From [Clostridium] aminophilum DSM 10710 (GTDB lineage Bacteria; Bacillota; Clostridia; Lachnospirales; Lachnospiraceae), in NCBI RefSeq assembly GCF_000711825.1, contig NZ_JONJ01000018.1:1-42875 (forward strand): DNA of 42,875 nt, written 5' to 3'. The position numbers and the translations under genes were made by a program. This document shows, in pieces, positions 5,975 to 13,738 of the stretch (positions are counted from its first letter, which is position 1; the number at the start of each line of letters is the position of its first letter). Under the pieces are notes generated by a model. That model saw only the letters and a list, made by a program, of their open reading frames with translations. It did no database searches and was not told the DNA's origin.

Positions 5975-7701
5975 AAGTTACGATCGATGGCAGAGACCTG
6001 GAAGTCGCAGAGGGAACTACCATTCTGGACGCTGCCGCCATGGCAGGTATTCATATTCCGACGCTCTGCTTTATGAAGGGGTTAAATGAAATCGGCGCCT
6101 GTCGTGTGTGCGTCGTGGAAGTGGAAGGTTACGAGAGACTGTTTACCGCCTGCAATAATCCGGTGCAGGACGGTATGCAGATCCATACCAACACAAAGAA
6201 GGTGCGCGATGCCCGCAAGACCAATGTGGAACTGATCCTGTCCGAACACGACACCAACTGCGCGATCTGCAACCGAAGCGGAAACTGTCAGCTGCAGAAA
6301 GTGGCGAACAGCCTGAATATTTTCCGTATGCTGTATGAGAGGAATATTCCGAAGAAGAAATCAAATGTAAAATTCCCGCTGATCCGGGATTATGACAAAT
6401 GCATCAAGTGTATGCGCTGTATTCAGGTGTGTGACAAGATTCAGAACACAAATGTATGGGATCTGGTCAATACCGGCAGCCGTACCACGGTCGATGTGAC
6501 CGGACTTTACCGTCTCGAAGACGCAGACTGTGTCCTCTGCGGACAGTGCATCACGCATTGTCCGGTCGGCGCGCTCCGTGAGCGTGATGACACGGATCGC
6601 GTGCTGGAAGCACTGGAAGATCCGGATCGGATCACGATTGCGCAGGTTGCACCGGCGATCCGTACCGCATGGGGCGAGTCGTTCAAGATCAATCCGGAAT
6701 TTGCGACTTTCCGCCGTATTGTCGGCGGTCTGCGCAAGATTGGCTTTGACTATGTATTTGATACCGACTTCAGCGCGGATCTGACGATTATGGAAGAAGC
6801 GAGCGAACTTCTGGAGAAGGTAAAACATCCGGAGGGCCAGAAATTTCCGATGTTTACATCCTGCTGTCCGGGCTGGGTTCGCTACTGTAAGTCGCATTAT
6901 CCGGAATTTGTCGATAACCTTTCAACGGCCAAGTCCCCGATGGAGATGTTTGGCGCGCTGATCAAGACCTATTATGCGAATCTTCTCGGTGTGGACCCGG
7001 CGAAGATCTTTGTGGTTGCGATTATGCCATGTGTTGCGAAGAAGGCAGAGGCGGAATATCCGAGCATGAAGAATGCGGAAGGCGACCCGGATGTCGATGT
7101 TGTGCTGACGACGAGGGAAATCGCGCGACTGATCCGTGCAGACCAGATTGACGTGACATCTCTTCCGGAATCCGATCCGGATCTTCCTCTGGGTGTCGGA
7201 AGCGGTGCCGGCAATATTTTCGGCGCCACCGGCGGCGTTATGGAGGCGGCGCTCCGTACGGCCTATTACATGGTCAACGGCAAGAACCCGAAGCCGGATG
7301 CGTTCAAGAGCGTCCGCGGCATGAAGGGATGGAAGGAAGAAGAATTCGAACTCGGCGGAAAGACGCTGAAGGTTGCGGTTGTCAGCGGGCTGGGCAACGC
7401 GAACGAGCTGTTAAGGCAGATGAAACAGGGACGTGTGTCCTACGATTTTGTGGAAGTGATGGCCTGTCCGGGAGGCTGCGTCGGAGGTGGCGGTCAGCCG
7501 ATTCGCGAAGGCTTTGAGATGGCTTCACTCCGCGCCCCGATCCTTTATATGCAGGACAGCGGAAGCAATCTGAGATTCTCTCACGAAAATCCGTCCATCA
7601 AACAGGTTTATCAGGACTTCCTGGGAGCTCCGCTCTCGGAGAAGGCCGAAGAACTTCTGCATACCAATCATCATGACTGGCGGATGCCGAATGAGAGATA
7701 A
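5968..7701 (+). CDS. hydA: [FeFe] hydrogenase catalytic subunit
   Basis: A 577-aa group A [FeFe] hydrogenase that interconverts protons and H2 in the cytoplasm. Domains in order: 2Fe-2S ferredoxin (C34, C45, C48, C62); His-ligated 4Fe-4S (H94, C98, C101, C107); two 4Fe-4S clusters (C145/148/151/155 and C188/191/194/198); then the H-cluster domain. All three signatures are intact: TSCCPGW (297-303) with proton-relay C299, MPCVAKK (353-359), and MACPGGCVGGGGQP (498-511). The start overlaps the upstream stop as ATGGTAA and has an AAAGGAGG site, so the two genes are translationally coupled. The modular layout matches the ~575-aa clostridial enzymes. Maturases HydE, HydF and HydG are not in the window and must be encoded elsewhere. 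Confidence 0.95.
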   Translation: MVKVTIDGRDLEVAEGTTILDAAAMAGIHIPTLCFMKGLNEIGACRVCVVEVEGYERLFTACNNPVQDGMQIHTNTKKVRDARKTNVELILSEHDTNCAICNRSGNCQLQKVANSLNIFRMLYERNIPKKKSNVKFPLIRDYDKCIKCMRCIQVCDKIQNTNVWDLVNTGSRTTVDVTGLYRLEDADCVLCGQCITHCPVGALRERDDTDRVLEALEDPDRITIAQVAPAIRTAWGESFKINPEFATFRRIVGGLRKIGFDYVFDTDFSADLTIMEEASELLEKVKHPEGQKFPMFTSCCPGWVRYCKSHYPEFVDNLSTAKSPMEMFGALIKTYYANLLGVDPAKIFVVAIMPCVAKKAEAEYPSMKNAEGDPDVDVVLTTREIARLIRADQIDVTSLPESDPDLPLGVGSGAGNIFGATGGVMEAALRTAYYMVNGKNPKPDAFKSVRGMKGWKEEEFELGGKTLKVAVVSGLGNANELLRQMKQGRVSYDFVEVMACPGGCVGGGGQPIREGFEMASLRAPILYMQDSGSNLRFSHENPSIKQVYQDFLGAPLSEKAEELLHTNHHDWRMPNER

Positions 7702-7725
7702 GACAAAACCCGAGAATTGAAATCA

Positions 7726-7778
7726 GGCCGGAATTGCTGCCGGAGCGAAACGCCCTGCAGAGGATTTCGGCCGTTTTT
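7726..7778 (+). terminator. Likely terminator of the hydrogenase operon
   Basis: GGCCGGAA (7726-7733) pairs with TTTCGGCC (7765-7772) with one mismatch. An inner CTGC/GCAG pairing shortens the loop, and TTTTT follows at 7774-7778. Confidence 0.6.
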
Positions 7779-7785
7779 ATGTCGT

Positions 7786-7848
7786 TAGGAGATTTCTCTG
7801 AAATCTCCGGTGATATAAAACGTTCTGCGGGGACATGCACGCTGCTGA
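7786..7848. repeat. Intergenic repeat, copy A
   Basis: Begins with the perfect hairpin GGAGATTTC-TCT-GAAATCTCC (7788-7808) and continues through AAAACGTTCTGCGGGGACATGC to GCTGCTGA. It aligns over about 63 bp, with most positions identical, to 27108-27171. Both copies lie just after a terminator. The rest of the gene-free stretch 7702-8096 shows only the hydrogenase terminator and the kinase ribosome site. Confidence 0.65.
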
Positions 7849-8096
7849 GAGGAAGATGTCGTTTTACGCGGTCCTGACTATGTATTTGATGCGGTGACCG
7901 GCGGCGGAAAAAGACGGAGAGCTCTCTTCAGAATTGAAGGGGTGAGAATGGTCATTCCACGGTTATAAACAATCGGCAAAAGAACAATCGGCGGAGATGA
8001 GCGCGGCGCAAAAGACAGATCCATGCGGACGGCATTTGCCGTAAGGCGGGAGTAAGTGTTATAGTGGAAGAAATGTTTCAGGATACAGGAGGAGAC

Positions 8097-9536
8097 GTGG
8101 ATAAGAATGTGAGCGTGTATCATCGGGGCAAGTATGAGATTCTCTATGACCCGGAGAAACTTCGCATAGGTTTTGGCGTTTATCTGCTGGGACTCTGGGG
8201 ACCGCTCATCGTGCGGCCCGATGAGTTCGGAATTTATGATCATCTTCGACGCGGGCTGGAGGAAGACCGGTGTTCCGATATGATCCTTGCGGCGCTGATG
8301 CTGGTCATGATGAACGTTGTCCGAATGATGCCGCACTATCTCGGCGCTTTTCTGATCGATGAGTCAATCGAGTTCAAGAAAGCCGGAAAACGGCGCTTTG
8401 AGTGGAATGTCTGGCTCACATTCGGTCTCATTTTAGGGATGTACCGGCTGATCGATCTCATCCACGGTGCAAGCTATGATTTCGGTTTTCCGGCTCTTTT
8501 TACCGTCAGTGTGATTCTTCTTTTGTCATATATGAATCTCTTCGGCGTCAGTCCGTTCAACAAAGTCATCGTCGTGATGACGATGCTGCTCAGTATTCAG
8601 TGGCTAGACGTCATGCCGGCATTAACCCGTTACGGGTTTGGCCGCGGAGAAGTGTCCAGAGATATCAAGTCCTTTGCCTTTGCGATGGGCGAGGAAGATA
8701 CACTGACGATTTTTGCGGTATGCCTGACGACGATCTTTACCTTCGCATCGGCCATGCAGATTGCCCTTTTATGGAAAGAACACAAGCTCCGGATTGCCGG
8801 GGAAGAGACAAGAAGGGCGCAGCAGAATCTGTATGAATCGCGGATCGAGGCGCTGAATATGCGAAGTACGACGGAGGCGCAGAGTCTGGTACATGATCTG
8901 AAAAGCCCACTGACCACGGTTCAGGGGCTGATCAGCCTCGCGGAGATGATGGAAGAAAATCCGCTGATCCGGGAATATTTCGCCAAGATCTCAAAAGCGC
9001 TCAGCAATATGAGTGTGATGATCTCGGAGATTCTTTATGAAAACCGGAAAAAACCGCTGAATACGGACGATCTGTTTCATGATGTTCTCGCGCAGGTTTC
9101 CATCACGATACCCGCAGATATGATCCGGTATGAAAATACGTGTCCGGAGGCGCAGATTCTTGGAAACCGGATTCGCCTGGTCCGCGCGGTCATCAACCTC
9201 GTCAACAATGCTTATGCAGCGGTGGACAAGAAAAAGGGCCGAATTGATCTGACCGTCGGCCGGAAGAACGGCGGGATCGAGATCATGGTGCAGGACAATG
9301 GACACGGCATGACAGAGCATGAGAGGACACAGGCCTTTGAACTCGGTTATTCCGGGGCCGGATCCTCGGGACTGGGGCTTGCATTTACCCGTCAGGTGAT
9401 CACTGCCCACGGCGGAACCATTGAGATAGAGAGTGAGAAGAATCAATACACGCGGGTGAAAATCCTGCTGGATGAAGTAAGGGAGGACGCGCATGACGGA
9501 AATGGCGGCGCAGACGGTGAGGATTCTGGCGATTGA
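8097..9536 (+). CDS. Membrane sensor histidine kinase
   Basis: A 479-aa kinase from the GTG at 8097, chosen because AGGAGG (8087-8092) is correctly spaced; an in-frame ATG at 8064 lacks a ribosome site. The N-terminal half has about five or six membrane segments and no recognisable PAS or Cache sensor. A short coiled linker (~230-260) leads to the H-box SLVHDLKSPLT with phosphoacceptor His266. The ATPase domain shows an N-box (RAVINLVNNAYAAV, 363-376), G1 DNGHGM (400-405) and G2 SGLGLAF (424-430). It overlaps the response regulator by 44 nt, so the two are one signalling pair. It lies between the hydrogenase operon and the PGA-type locus; control of the latter is inferred from position and shared promoter elements. 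Confidence 0.88.
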   Translation: MDKNVSVYHRGKYEILYDPEKLRIGFGVYLLGLWGPLIVRPDEFGIYDHLRRGLEEDRCSDMILAALMLVMMNVVRMMPHYLGAFLIDESIEFKKAGKRRFEWNVWLTFGLILGMYRLIDLIHGASYDFGFPALFTVSVILLLSYMNLFGVSPFNKVIVVMTMLLSIQWLDVMPALTRYGFGRGEVSRDIKSFAFAMGEEDTLTIFAVCLTTIFTFASAMQIALLWKEHKLRIAGEETRRAQQNLYESRIEALNMRSTTEAQSLVHDLKSPLTTVQGLISLAEMMEENPLIREYFAKISKALSNMSVMISEILYENRKKPLNTDDLFHDVLAQVSITIPADMIRYENTCPEAQILGNRIRLVRAVINLVNNAYAAVDKKKGRIDLTVGRKNGGIEIMVQDNGHGMTEHERTQAFELGYSGAGSSGLGLAFTRQVITAHGGTIEIESEKNQYTRVKILLDEVREDAHDGNGGADGEDSGD

Positions 9537-10215
9537 TGACAATCCGGATATTCTGTATACGTTGGAACAGATCTGCAGATTTCAGGGGTGGATTCCGCTG
9601 ATGGCAAACGGCTATGACGCGGCGATGGATGTGATCCGCAGTCAGATACCGGATTTGGTTCTGGTGGACTATCATATGCCCGGAAGAGATGGGATCAGTA
9701 CCGTCAGCGAGCTTCGGAAGATTCTTCCGGATGTGCCGATTGTCGTACTCACGATTGAGGAGAGCGACCGTGTGGTTCAGCGCTTTACCGAAGCCGGTGC
9801 AGATGATTATGCCCTGAAACCGATCAAAGCGATCGATCTGATCTCCCGGATCAAGGTTCATCTTCAGCTGGCGGCAAAGAGGCTACCTGACCGCACGCCC
9901 GGGAAAGATGACCGGGCGGTCAGAAGCGAGGCTGCGGGGGAAGGGCAGAATGATAACGGCGAGAAAATCTCACGGCAGGATGTTTTCCACGAAAAGGGAA
10001 TCAGCGAGGTGACGCTGACCAAGATTGAGAAAGCATTGAAGGGAGAAGCGGCTTTCCGGGATATCGATGAGATCGAAACCGCGACGACCATCAAGAAAAA
10101 GACGCTGTATCGCTATCTTCAGTTTCTCCTCAAAGAAGGAAGAATCGAGCAGGATTACTCGTACGGTGAGATGGGACGGCCCAGAACGCTGTACCGTTGG
10201 AAAAACGAGCATTAG
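9493..10215 (+). CDS. CitB/DcuR-type response regulator
   Basis: A 240-aa regulator. The receiver domain (~9-125) has acidic residues D15/D16, phosphoacceptor D59 in LVLVDYHMPG, T87 and K109. A variable linker (~128-165) precedes a C-terminal DNA-binding region containing LYRYLQFLLKEGRI and GRPRTLYR, as in the CitB/DpiA/DcuR/MalR family. That family usually responds to di- and tricarboxylates through PAS-type kinases, unlike the multi-membrane kinase encoded just upstream. A GGGAGGA site precedes the ATG inside the kinase gene. It is the only transcription regulator near the PGA-type genes. Its likely target, inferred, is the tandem ATGAGA element found upstream of both exo-enzyme modules, the first copy lying 172 bp downstream of this gene. 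Confidence 0.87.
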   Translation: MTEMAAQTVRILAIDDNPDILYTLEQICRFQGWIPLMANGYDAAMDVIRSQIPDLVLVDYHMPGRDGISTVSELRKILPDVPIVVLTIEESDRVVQRFTEAGADDYALKPIKAIDLISRIKVHLQLAAKRLPDRTPGKDDRAVRSEAAGEGQNDNGEKISRQDVFHEKGISEVTLTKIEKALKGEAAFRDIDEIETATTIKKKTLYRYLQFLLKEGRIEQDYSYGEMGRPRTLYRWKNEH

Positions 10216-10260
10216 GCATAATACGGCGTCGGGGGATGTGGATCGGATTTTTTCGGAATG

Positions 10261-10308
10261 AATGTAATGGGGGCGAAGTCTGTTTTGGGACTTCGTCCCC
10301 ATTACATT
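10261..10308. repeat. 20-bp near-perfect hairpin
   Basis: Bases 10261-10280 pair with 10289-10308 over 20 bp with a single G-T pair, around the loop TGTTTTGG. No T-run follows on either strand, so it is not a standard intrinsic terminator. It lies between the response regulator and the first module promoter. Confidence 0.75.
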
Positions 10309-10386
10309 TGAAGGCAGCGGTCCGGAAACTGCAGCGCAGGTATGGTCAGAATCCCGCAGACGGGAAGAAATTCTGTGAAGATAAAA

Positions 10387-10435
10387 ATGAGAAAAATGAG
10401 AGAAAATAGACAAGATGTGTAGAATTCTGTAATTA
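10387..10435 (+). promoter_or_regulatory. Module 1 promoter with tandem ATGAGA element
   Basis: -35 TAGACA (10407-10412), a 17-bp spacer ending GAATTCTG, and -10 TAATTA (10430-10435). The 26 bases at 10387-10412 are identical to 18673-18698 upstream of the second module. They contain two ATGAGA direct repeats with 9-bp start-to-start spacing, directly upstream of and touching the -35. That geometry suits an activator site, perhaps for the response regulator encoded at 9493. Confidence 0.7.
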
Positions 10436-10552
10436 TAAGATTATGCGCGGCATAAAAATGAAAATTCAGATTTGATTGCGTTTCGGGAGAAATAACGTAT
10501 GAAAAGACAACACGGAATCGTTTTTCCGGGGCCGTTGATCGAGGGAGCAGGT

Positions 10553-11533
10553 ATGTCGAGACACATTCCGGCAGCATTGTCTGCGATAGGGATTGCTTTG
10601 GCGGCAGCCGGCTGCGGATCTTCCGCTTTTTCTGCGGCGATTCAGAGTCGGACGGCGCAGGAAACCGGTCTGAATGGTTCGGAATGCCGCGAAGACAAAA
10701 ACGGGAATGATGCTTTAAAACCGGAACTGTTATCCAAAACAGATGAAAGGAATTCGGATGTATCTGAAAATACAGAGAATATGACCGGGAACGATACCGA
10801 AGAACCGGAAGAAAAGCGGATAGCAGACCGGAATATTATCAATTCTTCGGAACAAAGCATCGAGAGTTACACGATTCCGTCGGGAAGCGGTCCGAACACC
10901 GTGATTCACATCCGAAGCGGAAAGAAAGGTCCGGTTCTCTATATCGAAGCCGGGATCCACGGCGATGAAACAGCCGGTCAGGGGGCGGTCCGGAAGCTGG
11001 CAGAGACACTGTCACAGGGAGAAGAACTCTCTGCCGGAGAAATTTACCTGATTGAAGCGGTGAACCGGTACGGAGCGGAACACGGAAAGCGGACCACAAG
11101 AGAGAATGAAGACATCAACCGGGCATTTCCGGGAGAGAACAACGGAAGCGGAGCGGAAGTGACTGCTGCGGCACTCTTCCGGGATATCCGGGAGAAGAGT
11201 CCAGATCTGGTACTGGATCTGCATGAGGCGAGAAAACATGCGGACGGGATCGACCAGCTCGGCGAAAGTGTGATCGCCGGTTCTCTGGACGGGATCGAAG
11301 ATCTGACGCTCGGTCTCATCGCCGATTCCGAACAGAACCCGGAAATCGGCGTCAAACTGGATTTGTTTGGATCACCGCCGGAAGGCAGCATCAACCGGAC
11401 AGTGACGGAACAGCTTCATATTCCGGTCATCACGGTTGAGACGTCGAGAGAAAAGCCGGAAGCCGAGCGGATCCGTGTGCAACTCGGTATCATTCAGTAT
11501 GTTCTTGATTTCTATCATATGCGCGGCCGGTAG
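10553..11533 (+). CDS. M14-family AstE/AspA-like lipoprotein
   Basis: A zinc hydrolase of the succinylglutamate desuccinylase/aspartoacylase branch of M14. From the ATG at 10553 (326 aa) a short signal peptide ends in a LAAAGC lipobox with acylated Cys21, so the protein should be surface-anchored. Zinc ligands are H136 and E139 in GIHGDE and H224 in LDLHEA. Substrate-binding DINRAFPG and the catalytic Glu296 in VITVETS are present. A hydrophilic, Glu/Asn-rich linker (~25-100) precedes the enzyme domain. An upstream in-frame ATG at 10499 also has a GGGAG site and would add 18 residues; the lipoprotein signal fits the shorter form better. Inferred role: releasing acyl or glutamyl units from an extracellular gamma-glutamyl substrate, with the GGT encoded next. 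Confidence 0.8.
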   Translation: MSRHIPAALSAIGIALAAAGCGSSAFSAAIQSRTAQETGLNGSECREDKNGNDALKPELLSKTDERNSDVSENTENMTGNDTEEPEEKRIADRNIINSSEQSIESYTIPSGSGPNTVIHIRSGKKGPVLYIEAGIHGDETAGQGAVRKLAETLSQGEELSAGEIYLIEAVNRYGAEHGKRTTRENEDINRAFPGENNGSGAEVTAAALFRDIREKSPDLVLDLHEARKHADGIDQLGESVIAGSLDGIEDLTLGLIADSEQNPEIGVKLDLFGSPPEGSINRTVTEQLHIPVITVETSREKPEAERIRVQLGIIQYVLDFYHMRGR

Positions 11534-11571
11534 GGCAGCCATAAGCCGGCATGGATGGAAATGGAGATAGA

Positions 11572-11588
11572 GCAGCCGGAACGGCTGC
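11572..11588. repeat. Intercistronic hairpin
   Basis: GCAGCCG-GAA-CGGCTGC forms a 7-bp stem between the M14 and ggt genes without a T-run. Likely an mRNA structure rather than a terminator. Confidence 0.5.
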
Positions 11589-11630
11589 GGAATCAGAGGG
11601 GGACGGAATGACAAAGGAAGGAGAGAAAGT

Positions 11631-13463
11631 ATGAAGAAAAAACTGCGCAGAGTAGTCAGCGCGGCGCTTTCCGCAGCGATGGCAACCAGCCTTGCAGCCT
11701 GCGGAAACACGGCGGCGACCTCCACCACAGCTGCCGCGGAGAAAACCGCGGCGGCGGAATCAGAGACAAAGGCGGAAAAACCGGCTCTGACACCGGCATA
11801 CAGTGTTGCGGATTTCCAGACGGTGGACGCGGAAGGAAACCGGATCACAACCGGACGCGATGCAACCAGCAAGAAGGCGGTTGCGGTTGCATCCAAGTAT
11901 GAGGTGTCTCAGGTCGGCGCGGAAATCATGAAAAAGGGCGGAAATGCCGTCGATGCAGCGGTAGCCATGGGATTTGCGCTCGGCGTCTGCGAACCGTTTA
12001 CGTCCGGTCTCGGCGGAGGCGGCATTGCAACCATCCATATGAAGGACGGATCGAATTATTTCATCGATTTCCGGGAGGTTGCTCCGGCACTCGCAACGCT
12101 GGATAAGTATGTGGATGAGAAGGGCGAGCCGAACGGCAACACCAAGAAGGGCGGCCTGGCATCCGGTGTTCCGGGCGAGTGTGCCGGTCTCCTCTACATG
12201 CTGGAGAAGTACGGCACCATGACCCGTGCAGAGGTTATGGCTCCGGCGATCCGCATTGCGAACGAGGGATTTACGGTATCCACCTACTGCGCAAATGCCA
12301 TCAATGACGCTTATCAGACCGCACAGGAGTTCCCGGAGATGCAGAAGGTCTACTGGGACGAGAATGATCTTCCGTACGGCGAGGGCGCGGTGATCAACAA
12401 TCCGGATCTGGCAAAGACACTTCAGAAGATTTCTGATGAAGGCGCAGATGCATTTTACAAGGGTGAGATCGGACAGGCCATGGTTGACACTCTGAAAGAG
12501 TACGACGGCGTCATGACCATGGAAGATCTGGCAAAATACACCGTTCTTGAGCATGAGCCGGTGGAAGGGGAATACAGAGGATACAAGATTATCTCTTCCC
12601 CGCCGCCGTCTTCCGGTGGTACGCACCTGATCGAGATCCTGAATATTCTGGAAAATTATGACATCGGCAGCATGAAGATCAACTCTCCGGAGTACGTTCA
12701 CACCTTTACGGAGGCATTTAAGCTTGCCTTTGCGGACCGTGCGAAGTATATGGCGGATACCGCATTTACGGACGTGCCGCTTGATGGCCTGACCAGCCAG
12801 AAGTATGCGGATGAGAGAGCGAAGAAGATTGATCCGGAGAAGGCGATGGAAGAGGCTGCACCGGATGATCCGACACTCTTTGAGCACACCGATACCACAC
12901 ACTTCTCTGTCGGCGATATCGACGGCAACTGCGTGGCGATCACCAAGACCATCAACTACTACTTCGGCAGCGGCGTCATGGTCAAGGGCTGCGGATTCAT
13001 GATGAACAACCAGATGGATGATTTCTCGACCGATAAAGACAGTGTCAATGTGATCGAGCCGGGCAAGAAGCCGCTTTCATCCATGAGTCCGACAGTGGTA
13101 CTGAAGCCGGACGGCACGCCGTTCATGGTTACCGGTACTCCGGGCGGATCCCGCATCTTCTCCTCGGTAGCACAGACCATCTCCCGTGTCATCGATCACA
13201 AGATGACGCTTCTGGATGCGATCTGTGTTCCGAAGATCTGGAACTGCAGCAACAAGAACAAACTGGATTATGAGAAGAACCTGAAGGGATACGAAGAGTA
13301 TGCCGTAACGGAGGACACGATCGCAAAACTGACCGAGATGGGCCATGGCGAGATCAAGACCGCGGCGAGCGGCAGCGTAAACTCCATCATCTACAACGAT
13401 GACGGCACGATCACCGGCGTTGGCGATCCGCGCCAGGACGGTAAGGCGGTCGGTGTAGACTGA
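11631..13463 (+). CDS. ggt: Gamma-glutamyltransferase lipoprotein 1
   Basis: A 610-aa Ntn-hydrolase that hydrolyses or transfers gamma-glutamyl bonds. The signal peptide ends in LAAC (Cys24), followed by an Ala/Thr/Glu-rich linker, so the enzyme should sit outside the membrane. The autoprocessing Thr422 lies in TTHFS and would become the N-terminus of a ~189-aa small subunit. Substrate residues are present: Arg148 in DFREVAP, the S483-S484 pair in SSMSP and GG at 505-506 in TPGGSRI. Family members include periplasmic GGT and the CapD/PgsS-type PGA depolymerases and transpeptidases. Ninety-seven bases separate it from the M14 gene, so they probably share a transcript. Its paralogue is the ggt at 22463. 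Exact substrate (PGA, glutathione or peptides) is not fixed by sequence. Confidence 0.92.
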   Translation: MKKKLRRVVSAALSAAMATSLAACGNTAATSTTAAAEKTAAAESETKAEKPALTPAYSVADFQTVDAEGNRITTGRDATSKKAVAVASKYEVSQVGAEIMKKGGNAVDAAVAMGFALGVCEPFTSGLGGGGIATIHMKDGSNYFIDFREVAPALATLDKYVDEKGEPNGNTKKGGLASGVPGECAGLLYMLEKYGTMTRAEVMAPAIRIANEGFTVSTYCANAINDAYQTAQEFPEMQKVYWDENDLPYGEGAVINNPDLAKTLQKISDEGADAFYKGEIGQAMVDTLKEYDGVMTMEDLAKYTVLEHEPVEGEYRGYKIISSPPPSSGGTHLIEILNILENYDIGSMKINSPEYVHTFTEAFKLAFADRAKYMADTAFTDVPLDGLTSQKYADERAKKIDPEKAMEEAAPDDPTLFEHTDTTHFSVGDIDGNCVAITKTINYYFGSGVMVKGCGFMMNNQMDDFSTDKDSVNVIEPGKKPLSSMSPTVVLKPDGTPFMVTGTPGGSRIFSSVAQTISRVIDHKMTLLDAICVPKIWNCSNKNKLDYEKNLKGYEEYAVTEDTIAKLTEMGHGEIKTAASGSVNSIIYNDDGTITGVGDPRQDGKAVGVD

Positions 13464-13491
13464 CCCCGGATGGAACTGAGGGACGGGGTCA
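13461..13491 (+). repeat. Hairpin over the ggt stop codon
   Basis: TGACCCCG (13461-13468, including the stop) and CGGGGTCA (13484-13491) form a perfect 8-bp stem. Only ATTTTG follows, so termination here would be weak. A stronger terminator is at 13631. Confidence 0.5.
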
Positions 13492-13630
13492 GCGGTCCAT
13501 TTTGCCCCATCCGGACCGCAGCCCGTTCAAAAAATACGTTTAATAGATAACAGCAAAAGCTTCCATACTTGCCGGATAATGAGGTCACGGCGAGAATGCG
13601 AGAAAGAATCAAAGAGCATAAAGACAGGCA

Positions 13631-13662
13631 AAGAGCCCGGCGGATTACCCCGCCGGGCTCTT
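13631..13662. terminator. Bidirectional terminator between ggt and DAACS gene
   Basis: AAGAGCCCGGCGG (13631-13643) and CCGCCGGGCTCTT (13650-13662) form a perfect 13-bp stem with a 6-nt loop, placed between convergent genes. The arm ends give short A/T tracts on both sides. Confidence 0.75.
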
Positions 13663-13738
13663 GGTATTTGAGAATCACGAACGTTATCCGGAGACAGCAG
13701 CACCGCTGATATAACTGCTTTTGCTGCAGCAATTCGTG

